DNA of 64,000 nucleotides from Pseudomonas sp. P8_229. GTDB lineage: Bacteria; Pseudomonadota; Gammaproteobacteria; Pseudomonadales; Pseudomonadaceae. Below the pieces are notes generated by a model. The model saw only the letters and a program-made list of their open reading frames with translations, ran no database searches and was not told where the DNA came from. The DNA lies in assembly GCF_034008635.1 (NCBI RefSeq), contig NZ_CP125378.1:3097501-3161500 (forward strand), written 5' to 3'. Position 1 is the first letter of the stretch. Each line of letters begins with the position of its first letter. Shown piece by piece: positions 1 to 10,790 of the stretch. Position numbers and translations under genes: made by a program.

Positions 1-2043
<2,043 letters not shown>

Positions 2044-2189
2044 ATAACACCCAAGCAATTTGCGAACTCGAGAGAGGCCAGATTGCGGTGTGTGAAGACG
2101 AAACGAACCGAAAGTTCGAGAGAAACACACAAACTATCGCATACCCAATTTGCTGAGGCGTCGAAAGACGAGTCGGCACACCGAATTTC

Positions 2190-2305
2190 TTGACGACCAT
2201 AGAGCGTTGGAACCACCTGATCCCATCCCGAACTCAGCAGTGAAACGATGCATCGCCGATGGTAGTGTGGGGTTTCCCCATGTGAGAGTAGGTCATCGTC
2301 AAGAT
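2190..2305 (+). rRNA. rrf: 5S ribosomal RNA, first copy
   Basis: A 116-base 5S gene begins TGACGACCATAGAGC and ends GGTCATCGTCAAGAT, about 146 bases after the 23S end. It is co-transcribed with the 23S gene. It carries C in CTCAGCAGTG, where the second copy and the common bacterial form have A. The exact ends are estimated from the usual Pseudomonas 5S. Confidence 0.95.
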
Positions 2306-2314
2306 TAAATTCCG

Positions 2315-2350
2315 AAACCCCAATTGCGAAAGCAATTGGGGTTTTGTTTT
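2315..2350 (+). terminator. Intrinsic terminator after first 5S
   Basis: A perfect hairpin has arms ACCCCAATTGC and GCAATTGGGGT around a GAAA loop and is followed by TTTTGTTTT. It lies 10 bases after the first 5S gene. Transcription of the second 5S gene must therefore read through it or start anew. Confidence 0.85.
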
Positions 2351-2410
2351 AGTAGAAGTTCCCATTTTTGCTGGCACGTTACCGTGTTGACGGGCCAGAT
2401 ACAGAATTTC

Positions 2411-2526
2411 TTGACGACCATAGAGCGTTGGAACCACCTGATCCCATCCCGAACTCAGAAGTGAAACGATGCATCGCCGATGGTAGTGTGGGGTTTCCCC
2501 ATGTGAGAGTAGGTCATCGTCAAGAT
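2411..2526 (+). rRNA. rrf: 5S ribosomal RNA, second copy
   Basis: This is a second 116-base 5S gene, 221 bases downstream of the first and identical except for A instead of C in CTCAGAAGTG. The duplicated block extends a few bases beyond the gene on both sides (GAATTTCT before, TAAATTCC after), as expected of a local tandem duplication. Tandem 5S genes at one rrn operon are known in fluorescent pseudomonads. Confidence 0.94.
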
Positions 2527-2536
2527 TAAATTCCAG

Positions 2537-2570
2537 AACCCCTGTCTGCTGACGCAGACAGGGGTTTTGT
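2537..2570 (+). terminator. Intrinsic terminator after second 5S
   Basis: The hairpin AACCCCTGTCTGC / GCAGACAGGGGTT has a TGAC loop and is followed by TTGTCGTTT. Its stem sequence differs from that of the terminator after the first 5S, so the two terminators are not simple copies. It closes the rrn operon just before the convergent PepSY pseudogene. Confidence 0.85.
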
Positions 2571-2597
2571 CGTTTCAGGACCTGCCCAAAAAACCGA

Positions 2598-3776
2598 TCA
2601 GGCTGTTTTACGGGCCTTGCTAATACGTCGGGCCTGCCACTTGCACCACCAGATGTAGACGCCAGTCCCTGACAGCCCCGCAATCAGAAAACCCAACACC
2701 GCGACCATCACCTGCCCGGTAAAGCCAATGATTCGTCCGCCGTGTATCGGTAACTGCAATCGATAAAAGCGTTCCCCCAACGTCCCTTCTCCAGCGATTT
2801 CCTGCCCTAATAATCTTCCGTCCGTGCCATGAAAGAACAATCAGGATTTGCCATGGGCCTCAGTGTCGTGCTGTCCAAACCCTGCGCCGTAGAAGTTGTA
2901 CTCAAAGCTGTAATACAACTCCCCGATCGCTGCTGTCAGTCCTAGCCTCTTCCCCTCCTGCAATGCCCTCTCGTACGCCTGTTGATAACTTAACCGCGTC
3001 ACGCCGAGCTCGGAAGAAGGCATTCGTTCGCGAGACTCATAGATGCTCGGCTCAATGGGCGAAAACAACGACACTACCGGTTTGAATACCTGACTCGGCA
3101 GGTTCATCGCGACACTACTGATCGCAATCGGCAGGAGCAGCAACCATAGCCACAATCCCCCCGCCCGATGCAGATCGAAGTTGAGCCGATAAGCGTGCCC
3201 GCTCTTGATCTTCCAAGCCGTCGACCACCTCTCCCAGAACGGCTTGCCCCGCGGAAGCGTCAGTCACAGCGCGATGAAACAATCGCTCACCCAAGCGATG
3301 GCCACCAGGCCCATCAGCCACAATCCCCAGTTACCGGGCAACGTCAGGTTGTAATGAAACTCGAGAATGAACGGGATGAAGTTCTCTCGCGCAAAGCGGC
3401 ACTCGCCCCAGTAACGTTGCCCTTTCTGTTCGGCACTTACCGGGTCCAGGTAGAACACCTGATTGCGTTCATCAAACGGTTCGCCTGTCGAGGGATCGTT
3501 ACGCGGGACAGCCGCCAATAACGCGGTATGCCCCAATTTGTCCGGGTACTCCATGTACCAGACCTGCAGCTTGGGATGCGCAGCTTGCACAACATCGACC
3601 AACGTTCCGGGAGGCAATCGCTGACCCTCGGTAGACGCCGCGTAAAATTGCGGATTCAGCCACTCATCCAGCTCATGACTGAACGCCAGAATGCTCCCCG
3701 TAATCCCGGCCAGCAGCAAAAACACCGCCGTCACCAGGCCGATATAGCGATGTAACAACACTAACAATGCGCGCAT
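2598..3776 (-). pseudogene. PepSY-domain inner-membrane protein (FoxB-like siderophore reductase), interrupted by two in-frame TGA codons
   Basis: From ATG at 3776 to the stop at 2598 one frame encodes about 392 residues of a PepSY-associated transmembrane protein. The usual parts are visible: an N-terminal membrane helix with LHRYIGL, PepSY segments, a mid-protein helix (LWLWLLLLPIA) and a C-terminal helix ending GVYIWW. The frame is broken by TGA at 3264-3266 (after CFIAL) and TGA at 2841-2843 (after AHGKS). Sequence similarity continues in the same frame across both, so there is no frameshift. Each TGA stands where a Trp or other aromatic residue would fit, which suggests TGG to TGA changes. 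Family members such as P. aeruginosa FoxB sit beside siderophore receptors and help release iron at the inner membrane. Position last in the sigma/anti-sigma/receptor unit fits that role. Loss of function is inferred; sequencing error or readthrough is not excluded. Confidence 0.75.
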
Positions 3777-3801
3777 GAAAATTTCCCCACAGAGACGGCA
3801 A

Positions 3802-3836
3802 AGCCAGCCCCTGAACAATCAGAGGCTGGCTTTTTT
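3802..3836. terminator. Hairpin between receptor and PepSY gene
   Basis: AGCCAGCCCCTG and CAGAGGCTGGCT form a 12-base stem with one mismatch, followed on the plus strand by TTTTTT. On the minus strand, the direction of the operon, the hairpin is preceded by A's and has only a weak T tail. It could attenuate transcription between the receptor and PepSY genes, but its direction is uncertain. Confidence 0.4.
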
Positions 3837-3853
3837 ATGCACAAGGCAAAGGC

Positions 3854-6355
3854 TTAGAACTGGTAGCTGACCGTGGCGGCGACGTTGCGCTCTTCGCCCA
3901 TGTAGCAGAAGTTCAGACTCGCGCAGGAGGCCACGTAGGACTCGTTGGTGAGGTTGTTCGCGTTCAGGCGCACGTCGACGCCCTTCAAGCCGACCTTGCC
4001 CAGGTCATAACCGATCGAGGCGTCGAACAAGGTGTAGGAAGGCACCTTCAGCGTGTTTTCCGCATCCGCCCAGCTGTAGCCGACATAGCGCACACCACCG
4101 CCCAGGCGCAGGCCATCAAGTGCCGCGTTATCGAACTTGTAGTCCGCCCACAATGACGCCATGTGACGCGGTGCCTGAGTCGGCGAGTTACCCTTGTTCT
4201 CGATCACATTGGTCGGCGTGCTCAGGGTGCTGAGCATCGACTTCGAGTACTCGATATCGGTAAAGGTATAGCTGCCGAGCACTTTCAGGTTGTCGGTCAA
4301 CTGCATGTGCGCTTCCAGTTCCAAGCCTTGCGAACGGACAGCGCCGACAGCGCGATAGAAGTTTTCCTGCGGCAGCTTGGTCGCGAGGTTCTCCTGATCG
4401 ATGCGGAACAGCGAGGCGGTGAACAGGTTGTCGGTGCCTGACGGCTGGTATTTCAGGCCGACTTCCCACTGCGTTCCGTCGGTTGGCGGCAGCGGATTGC
4501 CGGCGCTGTCGGCATACGAGTTCGGGTTAAACGACTCGGAGTAACTGATGTACGGCGCCATGCCGTTTTCGAACAGATACAGCGCGCCAGCGCGGCCAGT
4601 CAATTTGGTGCGTCGGTCATTGATTTGCGTGCCCAGCGGGCGCCCTGCTTCGGCGATGCGGTTTTCATCGGAAGTCTCGACCCAGTCCTGACGCAGACCC
4701 AGCGAGAAGCGCCATTGGTCCATCTCGATCAAGTCTTGCAGGTACACCCCGGTCTGCTCCAGGCGCCGCAGATAACTGGTCTCTCCATACATTTCGATCG
4801 CCGAGTTGCCGTAGATCGGATTGAACGCATTGATCGGTGCCAGGCCGCCACTGGTCCAGTCGACCACCGTCTTGCGTCGCTGATAGTCCGTGCCCATCAA
4901 CACGGTGTGCTTGGTGGCACCGGTGAAGAGTTCAGCCTGCAGCATGTTATCGACGATGAATGCATGCAGGCGCTCATCGCCGCCGGTGTAGTAACGGTTA
5001 AGTTCGTTGCTGGTCGGTGTCGTCCAGCCGTAGGCGTAGACCTGATCCATGTTCACTTTGGAGTCGAGGTAACGGAAGTTCTGCCGCGCCGTGAAGACAT
5101 CGTTGAAGCGATGCTCGAACTGATAGCCGAACGACTGCTGATCCCGCGAGTAGCCATCAATCCCCGGCTCGCCCTCGAAGAAGTGCGGCGAGATGCGGTT
5201 GCCGTTGCGCTGATGAATCGTGCCGTCCGCCGGCACGCCACCGTGGTAGCCGCCATCCGGATCGTGCTGCAGATACGCCTGCAGCGTCAGCGAGGTGTCT
5301 TCAGTGAAATCGATGCTCAGGGTCGGAGCGAGGGCGAAGCGTTTTTCCTTGTTGTGGTCGGACTGCGTGTCGGACTGATCCGTCAATCCGGTCAGACGAT
5401 AGGCAATGCGCTTGTCGTCATCGACCGGGCCACTGAAGTCAAAACCGACCCCGCGTTGACCCTGGGTGCCGACAGTCGCCTGAACCTGATGATAGGCCTC
5501 GTACAACGGCTTCTTGCTGGTCAGCGCCACCAGGCCACCGGGCGAGCTGCGGCCGTACAACACCGACGATGGGCCTTTGAGAATATCCACGCGCTCGAGG
5601 AAATACGGATCGACCTGCATGGTGCTGTAGGTCCCGCTGTCGCCCATCGACTTGAGGCCGTCGAGGTAGATATTGTCCACCGAGCCGTCGTTGAAACCGC
5701 GCATCGCCACATAGTCGTAGCGGTGGGTCGCACCATAAGGGTTGGTCAGCACGCCGGGGGTATAACGCATCGCCTGGGAGACGGTCTGCGAGCCTTGGTC
5801 GTCCATTTGTTCGCGAGTGACCACGGACACACTTTGTGAGGTTTCCAGCAACGCGGTACTGGTCTTGGTGGCGATCTGGCTGTGGGTGGCGTTGTAGCCC
5901 TCCATGCTGCCCAGTGCGTTGCCGAGGGCGAAGCCTTTGATATCGGTGGTCGGTAACGCCAGTGCGTCGCTGTCGTTGACTGGATACAGGATGTAGCTGC
6001 TGCCGTCCTGGCTGACTGCTTCCAGACCCGAGCCACCGAGCAAATGGCTCAACGCTTGATCCGTTGAATATTCACCCTGTACGCCCGGAGATTGCCGTCC
6101 CTGCGTTTGCTGCGGAGTCATCGACAAGGTGATGCCGGCCTGGCGCGCAAACTGGTTCAGCGCTTCGCCCAGCGGGCCGGCGGCGATGGTGTAGCGATGA
6201 CTACTCGCCTCACTGGCATTGGCGGCGAGGCTCAGGCAGGGCAACACACCGGCGCCCAGAATAGTGGAGAGCAGGGCCGTGCGAATGGCGTGGCGCAACA
6301 AACCCGATTCGGCATTGAAATTCAGAGGTTTCTTACAGGTGATGCGGACAGTCAT
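3854..6355 (-). CDS. TonB-dependent siderophore receptor with signalling (STN) domain
   Basis: An 833-residue outer-membrane receptor that imports a ferric siderophore using TonB energy and also signals. Residues 1-48 look like a long signal peptide ending near ANASEA. Residues about 50-120 form the secretin/TonB short N-terminal domain (YTIAAGPLGEALNQFA), the part that contacts a FecR-type regulator. The plug follows (SVSVVTREQMDDQ, MRGFNDGSVDNIYLDGL, ILKGPSSVLYG), then a 22-strand-type barrel ending in Phe (TVSYQF). The two cysteines near the C-terminus (ASCASLNFCYMGEER) resemble the ferrichrome/ferrioxamine receptor branch (FhuA, FoxA, FiuA). The ATG at 6355 is chosen over an upstream TTG at 6373. 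The neighbouring fecR- and fecI-like genes show it belongs to a cell-surface signalling circuit. The exact siderophore is not determined by sequence alone. Confidence 0.93.
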   Translation of the reverse strand: MTVRITCKKPLNFNAESGLLRHAIRTALLSTILGAGVLPCLSLAANASEASSHRYTIAAGPLGEALNQFARQAGITLSMTPQQTQGRQSPGVQGEYSTDQALSHLLGGSGLEAVSQDGSSYILYPVNDSDALALPTTDIKGFALGNALGSMEGYNATHSQIATKTSTALLETSQSVSVVTREQMDDQGSQTVSQAMRYTPGVLTNPYGATHRYDYVAMRGFNDGSVDNIYLDGLKSMGDSGTYSTMQVDPYFLERVDILKGPSSVLYGRSSPGGLVALTSKKPLYEAYHQVQATVGTQGQRGVGFDFSGPVDDDKRIAYRLTGLTDQSDTQSDHNKEKRFALAPTLSIDFTEDTSLTLQAYLQHDPDGGYHGGVPADGTIHQRNGNRISPHFFEGEPGIDGYSRDQQSFGYQFEHRFNDVFTARQNFRYLDSKVNMDQVYAYGWTTPTSNELNRYYTGGDERLHAFIVDNMLQAELFTGATKHTVLMGTDYQRRKTVVDWTSGGLAPINAFNPIYGNSAIEMYGETSYLRRLEQTGVYLQDLIEMDQWRFSLGLRQDWVETSDENRIAEAGRPLGTQINDRRTKLTGRAGALYLFENGMAPYISYSESFNPNSYADSAGNPLPPTDGTQWEVGLKYQPSGTDNLFTASLFRIDQENLATKLPQENFYRAVGAVRSQGLELEAHMQLTDNLKVLGSYTFTDIEYSKSMLSTLSTPTNVIENKGNSPTQAPRHMASLWADYKFDNAALDGLRLGGGVRYVGYSWADAENTLKVPSYTLFDASIGYDLGKVGLKGVDVRLNANNLTNESYVASCASLNFCYMGEERNVAATVSYQF

Positions 6356-6442
6356 TGTAGGTTTCCGTGGCAAGTCGCAAAGGCTGAGTTGAAGTGCTTA
6401 CTGACCAAGCCGGACTTGCGGCAAAAACCCGCCAAAATAATT

Positions 6443-7444
6443 TCAAGCCACTGGTTCCAGCGTGACCCACCATCGAGTGCGATAACGCAATTGCACCGGC
6501 AGCGTCTGCGGCAGGATCGCCAGCAGCTTGTCGGTGTCCTCCAGCCGGAACACCCCGGACAGGCGCAAATCAGCCACGGCTGATGCACACGTCACGAAGC
6601 CCTGACGATAACGTCCGACCTCGTTGAGAAAATCGCCCAGGCGCATGTTGCGAGTCACGATCAAACCGTCGACCCACGCGCCCGCGTCCATATCCAGTGG
6701 CGGCGCCGGGCGCACCTGATGGTGATCGATCAGGTAGGTCTGCCCAGCGAGCGCCTCAACTGAGGTGCCGCCGCTGTGGATGGCGACGCGCCCGGTGGTG
6801 ACGCTCAGCCGCGTGCAATCGCTGTCCTGACGCAGGATGAAGCGGGCATTGGTCGGCTCATAAATGCCGTGACGGCTTTGCACGCGAAGCGCTCGGTTGA
6901 ACGCCGCGCCTTCATCGTTACCGCCGCAAGTGACGATGATTTCGCCGCGAGTGAGTTTGATCAGCCGCTGCTGCGCGGTGTAATCCAGATCCACCGCACT
7001 GGCGGTGTTGAGCTCGATCCGCGTGCCGTCGGGCAACTGGAAACCCCGCCGCTCACCAGTCGCCGTGGCGTAGTCGGCGCGCCATTGCTGCCAGGCCGAG
7101 GTGTCTTTGGCCAGCCATGCGGCGGAGCCCATCAGCAAGGCGCCGGACAACAGCTTCAAGGCCTGTCGCCGTCCGAGTCCCTGCGCACTGTTTTCCAGCG
7201 TATTGAACGCCACGTGTGCGCCGGGCACTGCGCGCAGGTTATGGCTCAGCTCAGCCTGCAGCGACTGCACGCGCTGCCAGGCCAGTTCATGTTCGAGATG
7301 TTCGGCACGCCATGCTTCGCACTGACGACTCAGGCGCGTATTGCCATGGTTGTTGCGCAGCCGCAGCAACCAGTGAATGGCTTGTTTGACCACCTGTTGC
7401 GGCGGTTCGACCCGGCGCCCGGAAGAGACGTTATCCACAGGCAT
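6443..7444 (-). CDS. FecR-family anti-sigma factor / sensor
   Basis: A 333-residue inner-membrane regulator that holds the adjacent ECF sigma factor inactive until the receptor's STN domain signals siderophore binding. The N-terminal 80 residues are the cytoplasmic DUF4880-like part (AIHWLLRLRN...CEAWRAEHLEHELAWQRVQ). One membrane segment follows near residues 100-118 (LKLLSGALLMGSAAWLA), then a periplasmic FecR domain (RGFQLPDGTRIELNTASAV) and a C-terminal STN-like region (LSGVFRLEDTDKLLAILPQ). The ATG at 7444 overlaps the sigma gene's TGA by one base (TGATG), which indicates translational coupling and decides the start. Whether it is self-cleaved, as in FoxR-type proteins, cannot be seen here. 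Confidence 0.9.
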   Translation of the reverse strand: MPVDNVSSGRRVEPPQQVVKQAIHWLLRLRNNHGNTRLSRQCEAWRAEHLEHELAWQRVQSLQAELSHNLRAVPGAHVAFNTLENSAQGLGRRQALKLLSGALLMGSAAWLAKDTSAWQQWRADYATATGERRGFQLPDGTRIELNTASAVDLDYTAQQRLIKLTRGEIIVTCGGNDEGAAFNRALRVQSRHGIYEPTNARFILRQDSDCTRLSVTTGRVAIHSGGTSVEALAGQTYLIDHHQVRPAPPLDMDAGAWVDGLIVTRNMRLGDFLNEVGRYRQGFVTCASAVADLRLSGVFRLEDTDKLLAILPQTLPVQLRYRTRWWVTLEPVA

Positions 7445-7944
7445 CAGCTTGCGTACCGCAATACGTAGCAGTGATACAGCGCATCGGCGACGTAACGCTC
7501 CACCGAGCGCAGCGACAACCCCATCTGCTCGGCGATCTGCTTGTGGGTCAAACCTTCGCACTGCGCCAGCAGAAACGCCTGACGCACCTTCGGCCGCAAG
7601 CCTTCGAGCATGCGCGCGATGCTTTCGAGCAATTCGATCACCAGAGCGCGGGCTTCGGCACTCGGGGTTTCGGTTTCGGGCAAATGGGCGATGGTTTCGA
7701 GATAGGCGCGTTCGATTTCTTCACGGCGCCAGTGGTCGATCACCAGACCGCGGGCGATGGTGCGCAAAAAAGCGCGGGGTGCCTTGAGTTCCAGGCGTTC
7801 GGTGCGCTGCAGCAGGCGCACGAAAGTGTCCTGCGCCAGATCCGCCGCATCCGCGGCATTGCCCAGCCGCATCCGCAGCCAGGCGTTGAGCCAGCCGTGA
7901 TGACTACTGTAAAGCGCCTGCACTGCAAACTCAGGTGAGGACAT
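7444..7944 (-). CDS. ECF sigma-70 factor, FecI/FoxI type
   Basis: A 166-residue extracytoplasmic-function sigma factor that would direct RNA polymerase to the receptor promoter. Region 2 is at about residues 10-75 (LRMRLGNAADAADLAQDTFVRLLQ, including the DLAQDTF core). Region 4 is at about 105-160, with the helix-turn-helix LTHKQIAEQMGLSLRSVERYV. The ATG at 7944 begins MSSPEFAVQALYSSHHGWL, typical of the family; the frame is open further upstream but lacks a plausible start. It is first in the unit and is preceded 24 bases upstream by a Fur-box-like sequence, so iron repression is inferred. FecI-like sigma factors of this size paired with FecR and a transducing receptor are standard iron-starvation circuits. 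Confidence 0.92.
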   Translation of the reverse strand: MSSPEFAVQALYSSHHGWLNAWLRMRLGNAADAADLAQDTFVRLLQRTERLELKAPRAFLRTIARGLVIDHWRREEIERAYLETIAHLPETETPSAEARALVIELLESIARMLEGLRPKVRQAFLLAQCEGLTHKQIAEQMGLSLRSVERYVADALYHCYVLRYAS

Positions 7945-7967
7945 GAACGCGACAGCCCGAACGTCAC

Positions 7968-7988
7968 AAATGATAATTAGTCGCATTT
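7968..7988 (-). promoter_or_regulatory. Fur-box-like operator ahead of the ECF sigma gene
   Basis: On the minus strand the sequence reads AATGCGACTAATTATCATTT, close to the Pseudomonas Fur-box form AATGCGAATAATTATCATT. A TGATAA motif lies next to it, at about 7989-7995. It lies 24 bases upstream of the sigma gene start, where Fur-Fe would block transcription. Assigned by motif only. Confidence 0.65.
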
Positions 7989-8113
7989 TTATCAAGGGCT
8001 GTGAATTTTGCAACCGTCACTCTGATAACAATCAAAAAAACTTTGCGGCGAACCTTCTGGCACGCCGTTCGGCGGGAATCTGGCAGAAACACCGTACATT
8101 TCCCACACAGCCC

Positions 8114-8140
8114 TAAGATTTTGGCGAACGGTGCCGACAG
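8114..8140 (+). promoter_or_regulatory. Sigma-28 (FliA)-type promoter for the chemoreceptor gene
   Basis: TAAGATTT, then exactly 11 bases, then GCCGACAG, compared with the FliA consensus TAAAGTTT-N11-GCCGATAA (6 of 8 matches in each half). It lies about 130 bases before the chemoreceptor ATG, leaving a leader of about 125 bases. The consensus is established; the assignment is inferred. Confidence 0.55.
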
Positions 8141-8273
8141 ACTGGTGAGACATGCGTGCACCAAAGTAGAGCGGCCATCAGAACGCTGCCTGCCAGCTAT
8201 TGGACATTTTGGAGCTACATGGAATGTTGCATCCCGGAACGCATCCCCACTTTTTCATAAGAAGTCCCATGAA

Positions 8274-10154
8274 ATGAATCTCAAGTTCAGCCATAAAATT
8301 CTGTTGGCCGCCTCGGGCGTTGTGGTCCTGGCTTTCGCTTTGTTCACCCTCTACAACGACTATCTGCAGCGAAACACCATTCGCCAGAACCTCCAGTCCT
8401 CCGTGCAGCAGGCTGGTGATCTGACCGCCAGCAGCGTGCAGAACTGGATGAGCGGGCGGATTCTGGTGCTGGAAAACCTTGCACAGAACGTTGCTCATCA
8501 GGGCAAGAACGCCGACTTCCCGGGGCTGGTCGATCAACCGGCCTTCACCTCAAACTTCCAGTTCACCTACGTCGGCCAGGCCAACGGTGTGTTCACCCAG
8601 CGCCCGGACGCGAAGATGCCGGACGGCTACGACCCGCGTCAGCGCCCTTGGTACAAGCAGGCCGTTACCGCCGACAAGACCATGCTGACCCCGCCGTATA
8701 TGGCCGCCGTCGGTGGTCTGGTGGTGACCATCGCCATGCCGGTGAAAAAGAATGGCGAGCTGCTCGGTGTGGTCGGTGGTGACCTGAGCCTGGAAACCCT
8801 GGTGAAGATCATCAATTCGGTGGACTTCGGTGGCCTCGGCCATGCGTTCCTGGTCAGCGGCGACGGTCAGGTGATCGTCAGCCCGGACAAGGATCAGGTG
8901 ATGAAGAACCTGAAGGACATCTACCCCAATTCCAGCGTGCGCATCGAGAAGGGCAACCAGAACGTGGTGCTTAACGGTCAGGAACGCATCCTGTCGTTCA
9001 CCCCGGTCAGCGATTTGCCGAATGCCGATTGGTACATCGGTCTGTCGATCGATCGCGACAAGGCCTACGCCGCGCTTAGCCAGTTCCGTACCTCGGCGCT
9101 GATCGCCATGTTCGTTGCGGTCGCTACCATTGCGCTGCTGCTGAGCCTGCTGATCAACGTGTTGATGCGTCCACTGACCACCATGGGCCGTGCGATGCAG
9201 GACATCGCCCAGGGCGAAGGTGACCTGACCCGTCGTCTGGTCGTGGAAGGCAAGGATGAATTTGCGGAGCTGGGCAGCTCGTTCAACCAGTTCGTCGAGC
9301 GGATTCACGCGTCGATTTCCGAAGTGTCGTCGGCCACCCGTCACGTACACGATCTGTCGCAACGGGTAATGGCATCGTCCAACGCTTCGATCGTCGGTTC
9401 TGACGAACAAAGCGCACGCACCAACAGCGTGGCTGCCGCGATCAACCAGTTGGGCGCCGCTACTCAGGAAATCGCCCGCAACGCCGCCGATGCTTCGCAG
9501 CACGCCAGCGGCGCGAGCGAGCAGGCCGATGACGGTCGTCAGGTGGTTGAACAAACCATCCAGGCCATGACCGAGCTCTCGCAGAAGATCAGCCTGTCGT
9601 GCACCCAGATCGAAACCCTGAATGCCAGCACCGACAACATCGGCCACATCCTCGATGTGATCAAAGGCATTTCGCAGCAGACCAATCTGCTGGCACTCAA
9701 CGCGGCCATTGAAGCGGCGCGTGCCGGAGAAGCCGGACGTGGTTTTGCGGTGGTGGCGGATGAAGTGCGCAACCTCGCCCATCGCACCCAGGAGTCGGCA
9801 GAAGAGATCCACAAGATGATCACCTCCTTGCAGGTCGGTTCGCGTGAAGCGGTGACCACCATGAACGCCAGTCAGGCGTCCAGCGAAGAGAGTGTTGAAG
9901 TGGCGAACCAGGCCGGCCTGCGACTGGTCAGCGTGACCCAGCGTATCGGTGAGATCGACGGCATGAACCAGTCGGTGGCTGCCGCGACCGAAGAGCAGAC
10001 CGCCGTGGTGGAAACCCTCAACGTCGACGTCAACCAGATCAACCTGTTGAACCAGCAGAGCGTCGCCAACCTCAACGAGACGTTGAAGGATTGTGATGCG
10101 TTGTCGCAGCAGGCCAACCGGTTGAAGCAGTTGGTGGACAGCTTCAAGATCTGA
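8274..10154 (+). CDS. Methyl-accepting chemotaxis protein with dCache sensor domain
   Basis: A 626-residue inner-membrane chemoreceptor. TM1 is at residues 9-28. A large periplasmic double-Cache domain spans about 35-275, TM2 lies near 280-300, and HAMP follows ([24 protein letters not shown]). The cytoplasmic hairpin has the invariant tip [20 protein letters not shown] and [16 protein letters not shown] around residues 464-505. The ligand-binding motif YDPRQRPWY supplies Y119, R124, W126 and Y127, as in PctA-type amino-acid receptors. The position of the Asp that binds the amino group in those proteins holds Ala (A144, in PPYMAAVGG), so the ligand may differ. The ATG at 8274 is used because the longer frame upstream crosses the sigma-28-like promoter. 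The gene stands alone and is not part of a che operon. Confidence 0.95.
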   Translation: MNLKFSHKILLAASGVVVLAFALFTLYNDYLQRNTIRQNLQSSVQQAGDLTASSVQNWMSGRILVLENLAQNVAHQGKNADFPGLVDQPAFTSNFQFTYVGQANGVFTQRPDAKMPDGYDPRQRPWYKQAVTADKTMLTPPYMAAVGGLVVTIAMPVKKNGELLGVVGGDLSLETLVKIINSVDFGGLGHAFLVSGDGQVIVSPDKDQVMKNLKDIYPNSSVRIEKGNQNVVLNGQERILSFTPVSDLPNADWYIGLSIDRDKAYAALSQFRTSALIAMFVAVATIALLLSLLINVLMRPLTTMGRAMQDIAQGEGDLTRRLVVEGKDEFAELGSSFNQFVERIHASISEVSSATRHVHDLSQRVMASSNASIVGSDEQSARTNSVAAAINQLGAATQEIARNAADASQHASGASEQADDGRQVVEQTIQAMTELSQKISLSCTQIETLNASTDNIGHILDVIKGISQQTNLLALNAAIEAARAGEAGRGFAVVADEVRNLAHRTQESAEEIHKMITSLQVGSREAVTTMNASQASSEESVEVANQAGLRLVSVTQRIGEIDGMNQSVAAATEEQTAVVETLNVDVNQINLLNQQSVANLNETLKDCDALSQQANRLKQLVDSFKI

Positions 10155-10183
10155 TCGTCAGATTGAAGACCGCGTTAGCGTTC

Positions 10184-10269
10184 TTCGCGAGCAAGCCCGC
10201 TCCCACAGGTTGACCGTGTTCCCCTTGAAGGAATGCGATCAAAATGTGGGAGCGGGCTTGCTCGCGAAG
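10184..10269. repeat. REPIN (inverted pair of REP sequences)
   Basis: TTCGCGAGCAAGCCCGCTCC and its inverted copy GGAGCGGGCTTGCTCGCGAA enclose a short spacer. It lies between the convergent chemoreceptor and mgoD genes, a usual place for these elements in fluorescent pseudomonads. Confidence 0.9.
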
Positions 10270-10300
10270 GCGGTGGTTCATCTACTAAAGAACTGAAGCC

Positions 10301-10768
10301 TTACACAAACAGCTTCAGCACGTTCCCCATCGCATCATCGGCAAACCCCTGCACGAAGTCCTTGAACCCCGGCAGCGCTTCTTCACCACCTGAAGCCGGT
10401 TCGGCAATGATCGTCCAGGTCGCCCGAGACTTCCCCGTTCCCAACGATTCCACATTCATCGCCGCCCACAGATTGGCCACCCCCAACGTGTTGTAGATCG
10501 TGGTCCAGGTCATGGCCCGCGCCTGTTCATCGCGGGAGTTGAGCTGTTCAACCACCACGTTGCCGTCCTTGAAAAATTTCTTGCGTAGCGAAGACACGCC
10601 TTCGCCGGTCATTTCGATGTGCGACAGCGCCGGAATGAAGCGCTCGAAACCGCCGAAGTTGCCGACCACCGCCCAGACCTGCGCCGCGTCCGCCGGCACT
10701 TCCACCGAAGAAACGACATGGCAGCCGTGAGGGTTTTTGATCAGGGTGTCGGGTTGCAGATTGCTCAT
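10301..10768 (-). CDS. mgoD: MgoD/PvfD-type SRPBCC (polyketide cyclase-like) protein
   Basis: A 155-residue single-domain protein of the START/SRPBCC fold. The N-terminal strand VVSSVEVPADAAQVWAVVGN and the following FERFIPAL are the usual opening. The C-terminal helix FKDFVQGFADDAMGNVLKLF closes the pocket. It is the last gene of the minus-strand mgoB-C-A-D unit, 22 bases after mgoA, with an AAGGAGC ribosome site ahead of its ATG. The orthologue is annotated as a polyketide cyclase/dehydrase in the P. syringae mgo operon and as PvfD in P. entomophila. Its precise reaction is not established from sequence; a late tailoring or folding step on the pathway intermediate is possible. Confidence 0.85.
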   Translation of the reverse strand: MSNLQPDTLIKNPHGCHVVSSVEVPADAAQVWAVVGNFGGFERFIPALSHIEMTGEGVSSLRKKFFKDGNVVVEQLNSRDEQARAMTWTTIYNTLGVANLWAAMNVESLGTGKSRATWTIIAEPASGGEEALPGFKDFVQGFADDAMGNVLKLFV

Positions 10769-10790
10769 GGTGATGCTCCTTTTGGTTGAA

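Noticed and set aside
2841..3266. Selenocysteine recoding at the two TGA codons of the PepSY gene
   Set aside because: The family does not use selenocysteine, no SECIS-like hairpin stands out after the codons, and the sites fit Trp-to-stop changes better.
4625..5839. A 404-codon plus-strand frame opposite the siderophore receptor
   Set aside because: The receptor on the other strand has all plug and barrel motifs; the antisense product shows no family features.
8550..9812. A 420-codon minus-strand frame opposite the chemoreceptor
   Set aside because: Antisense to the conserved dCache and signalling domains; no motif of its own.
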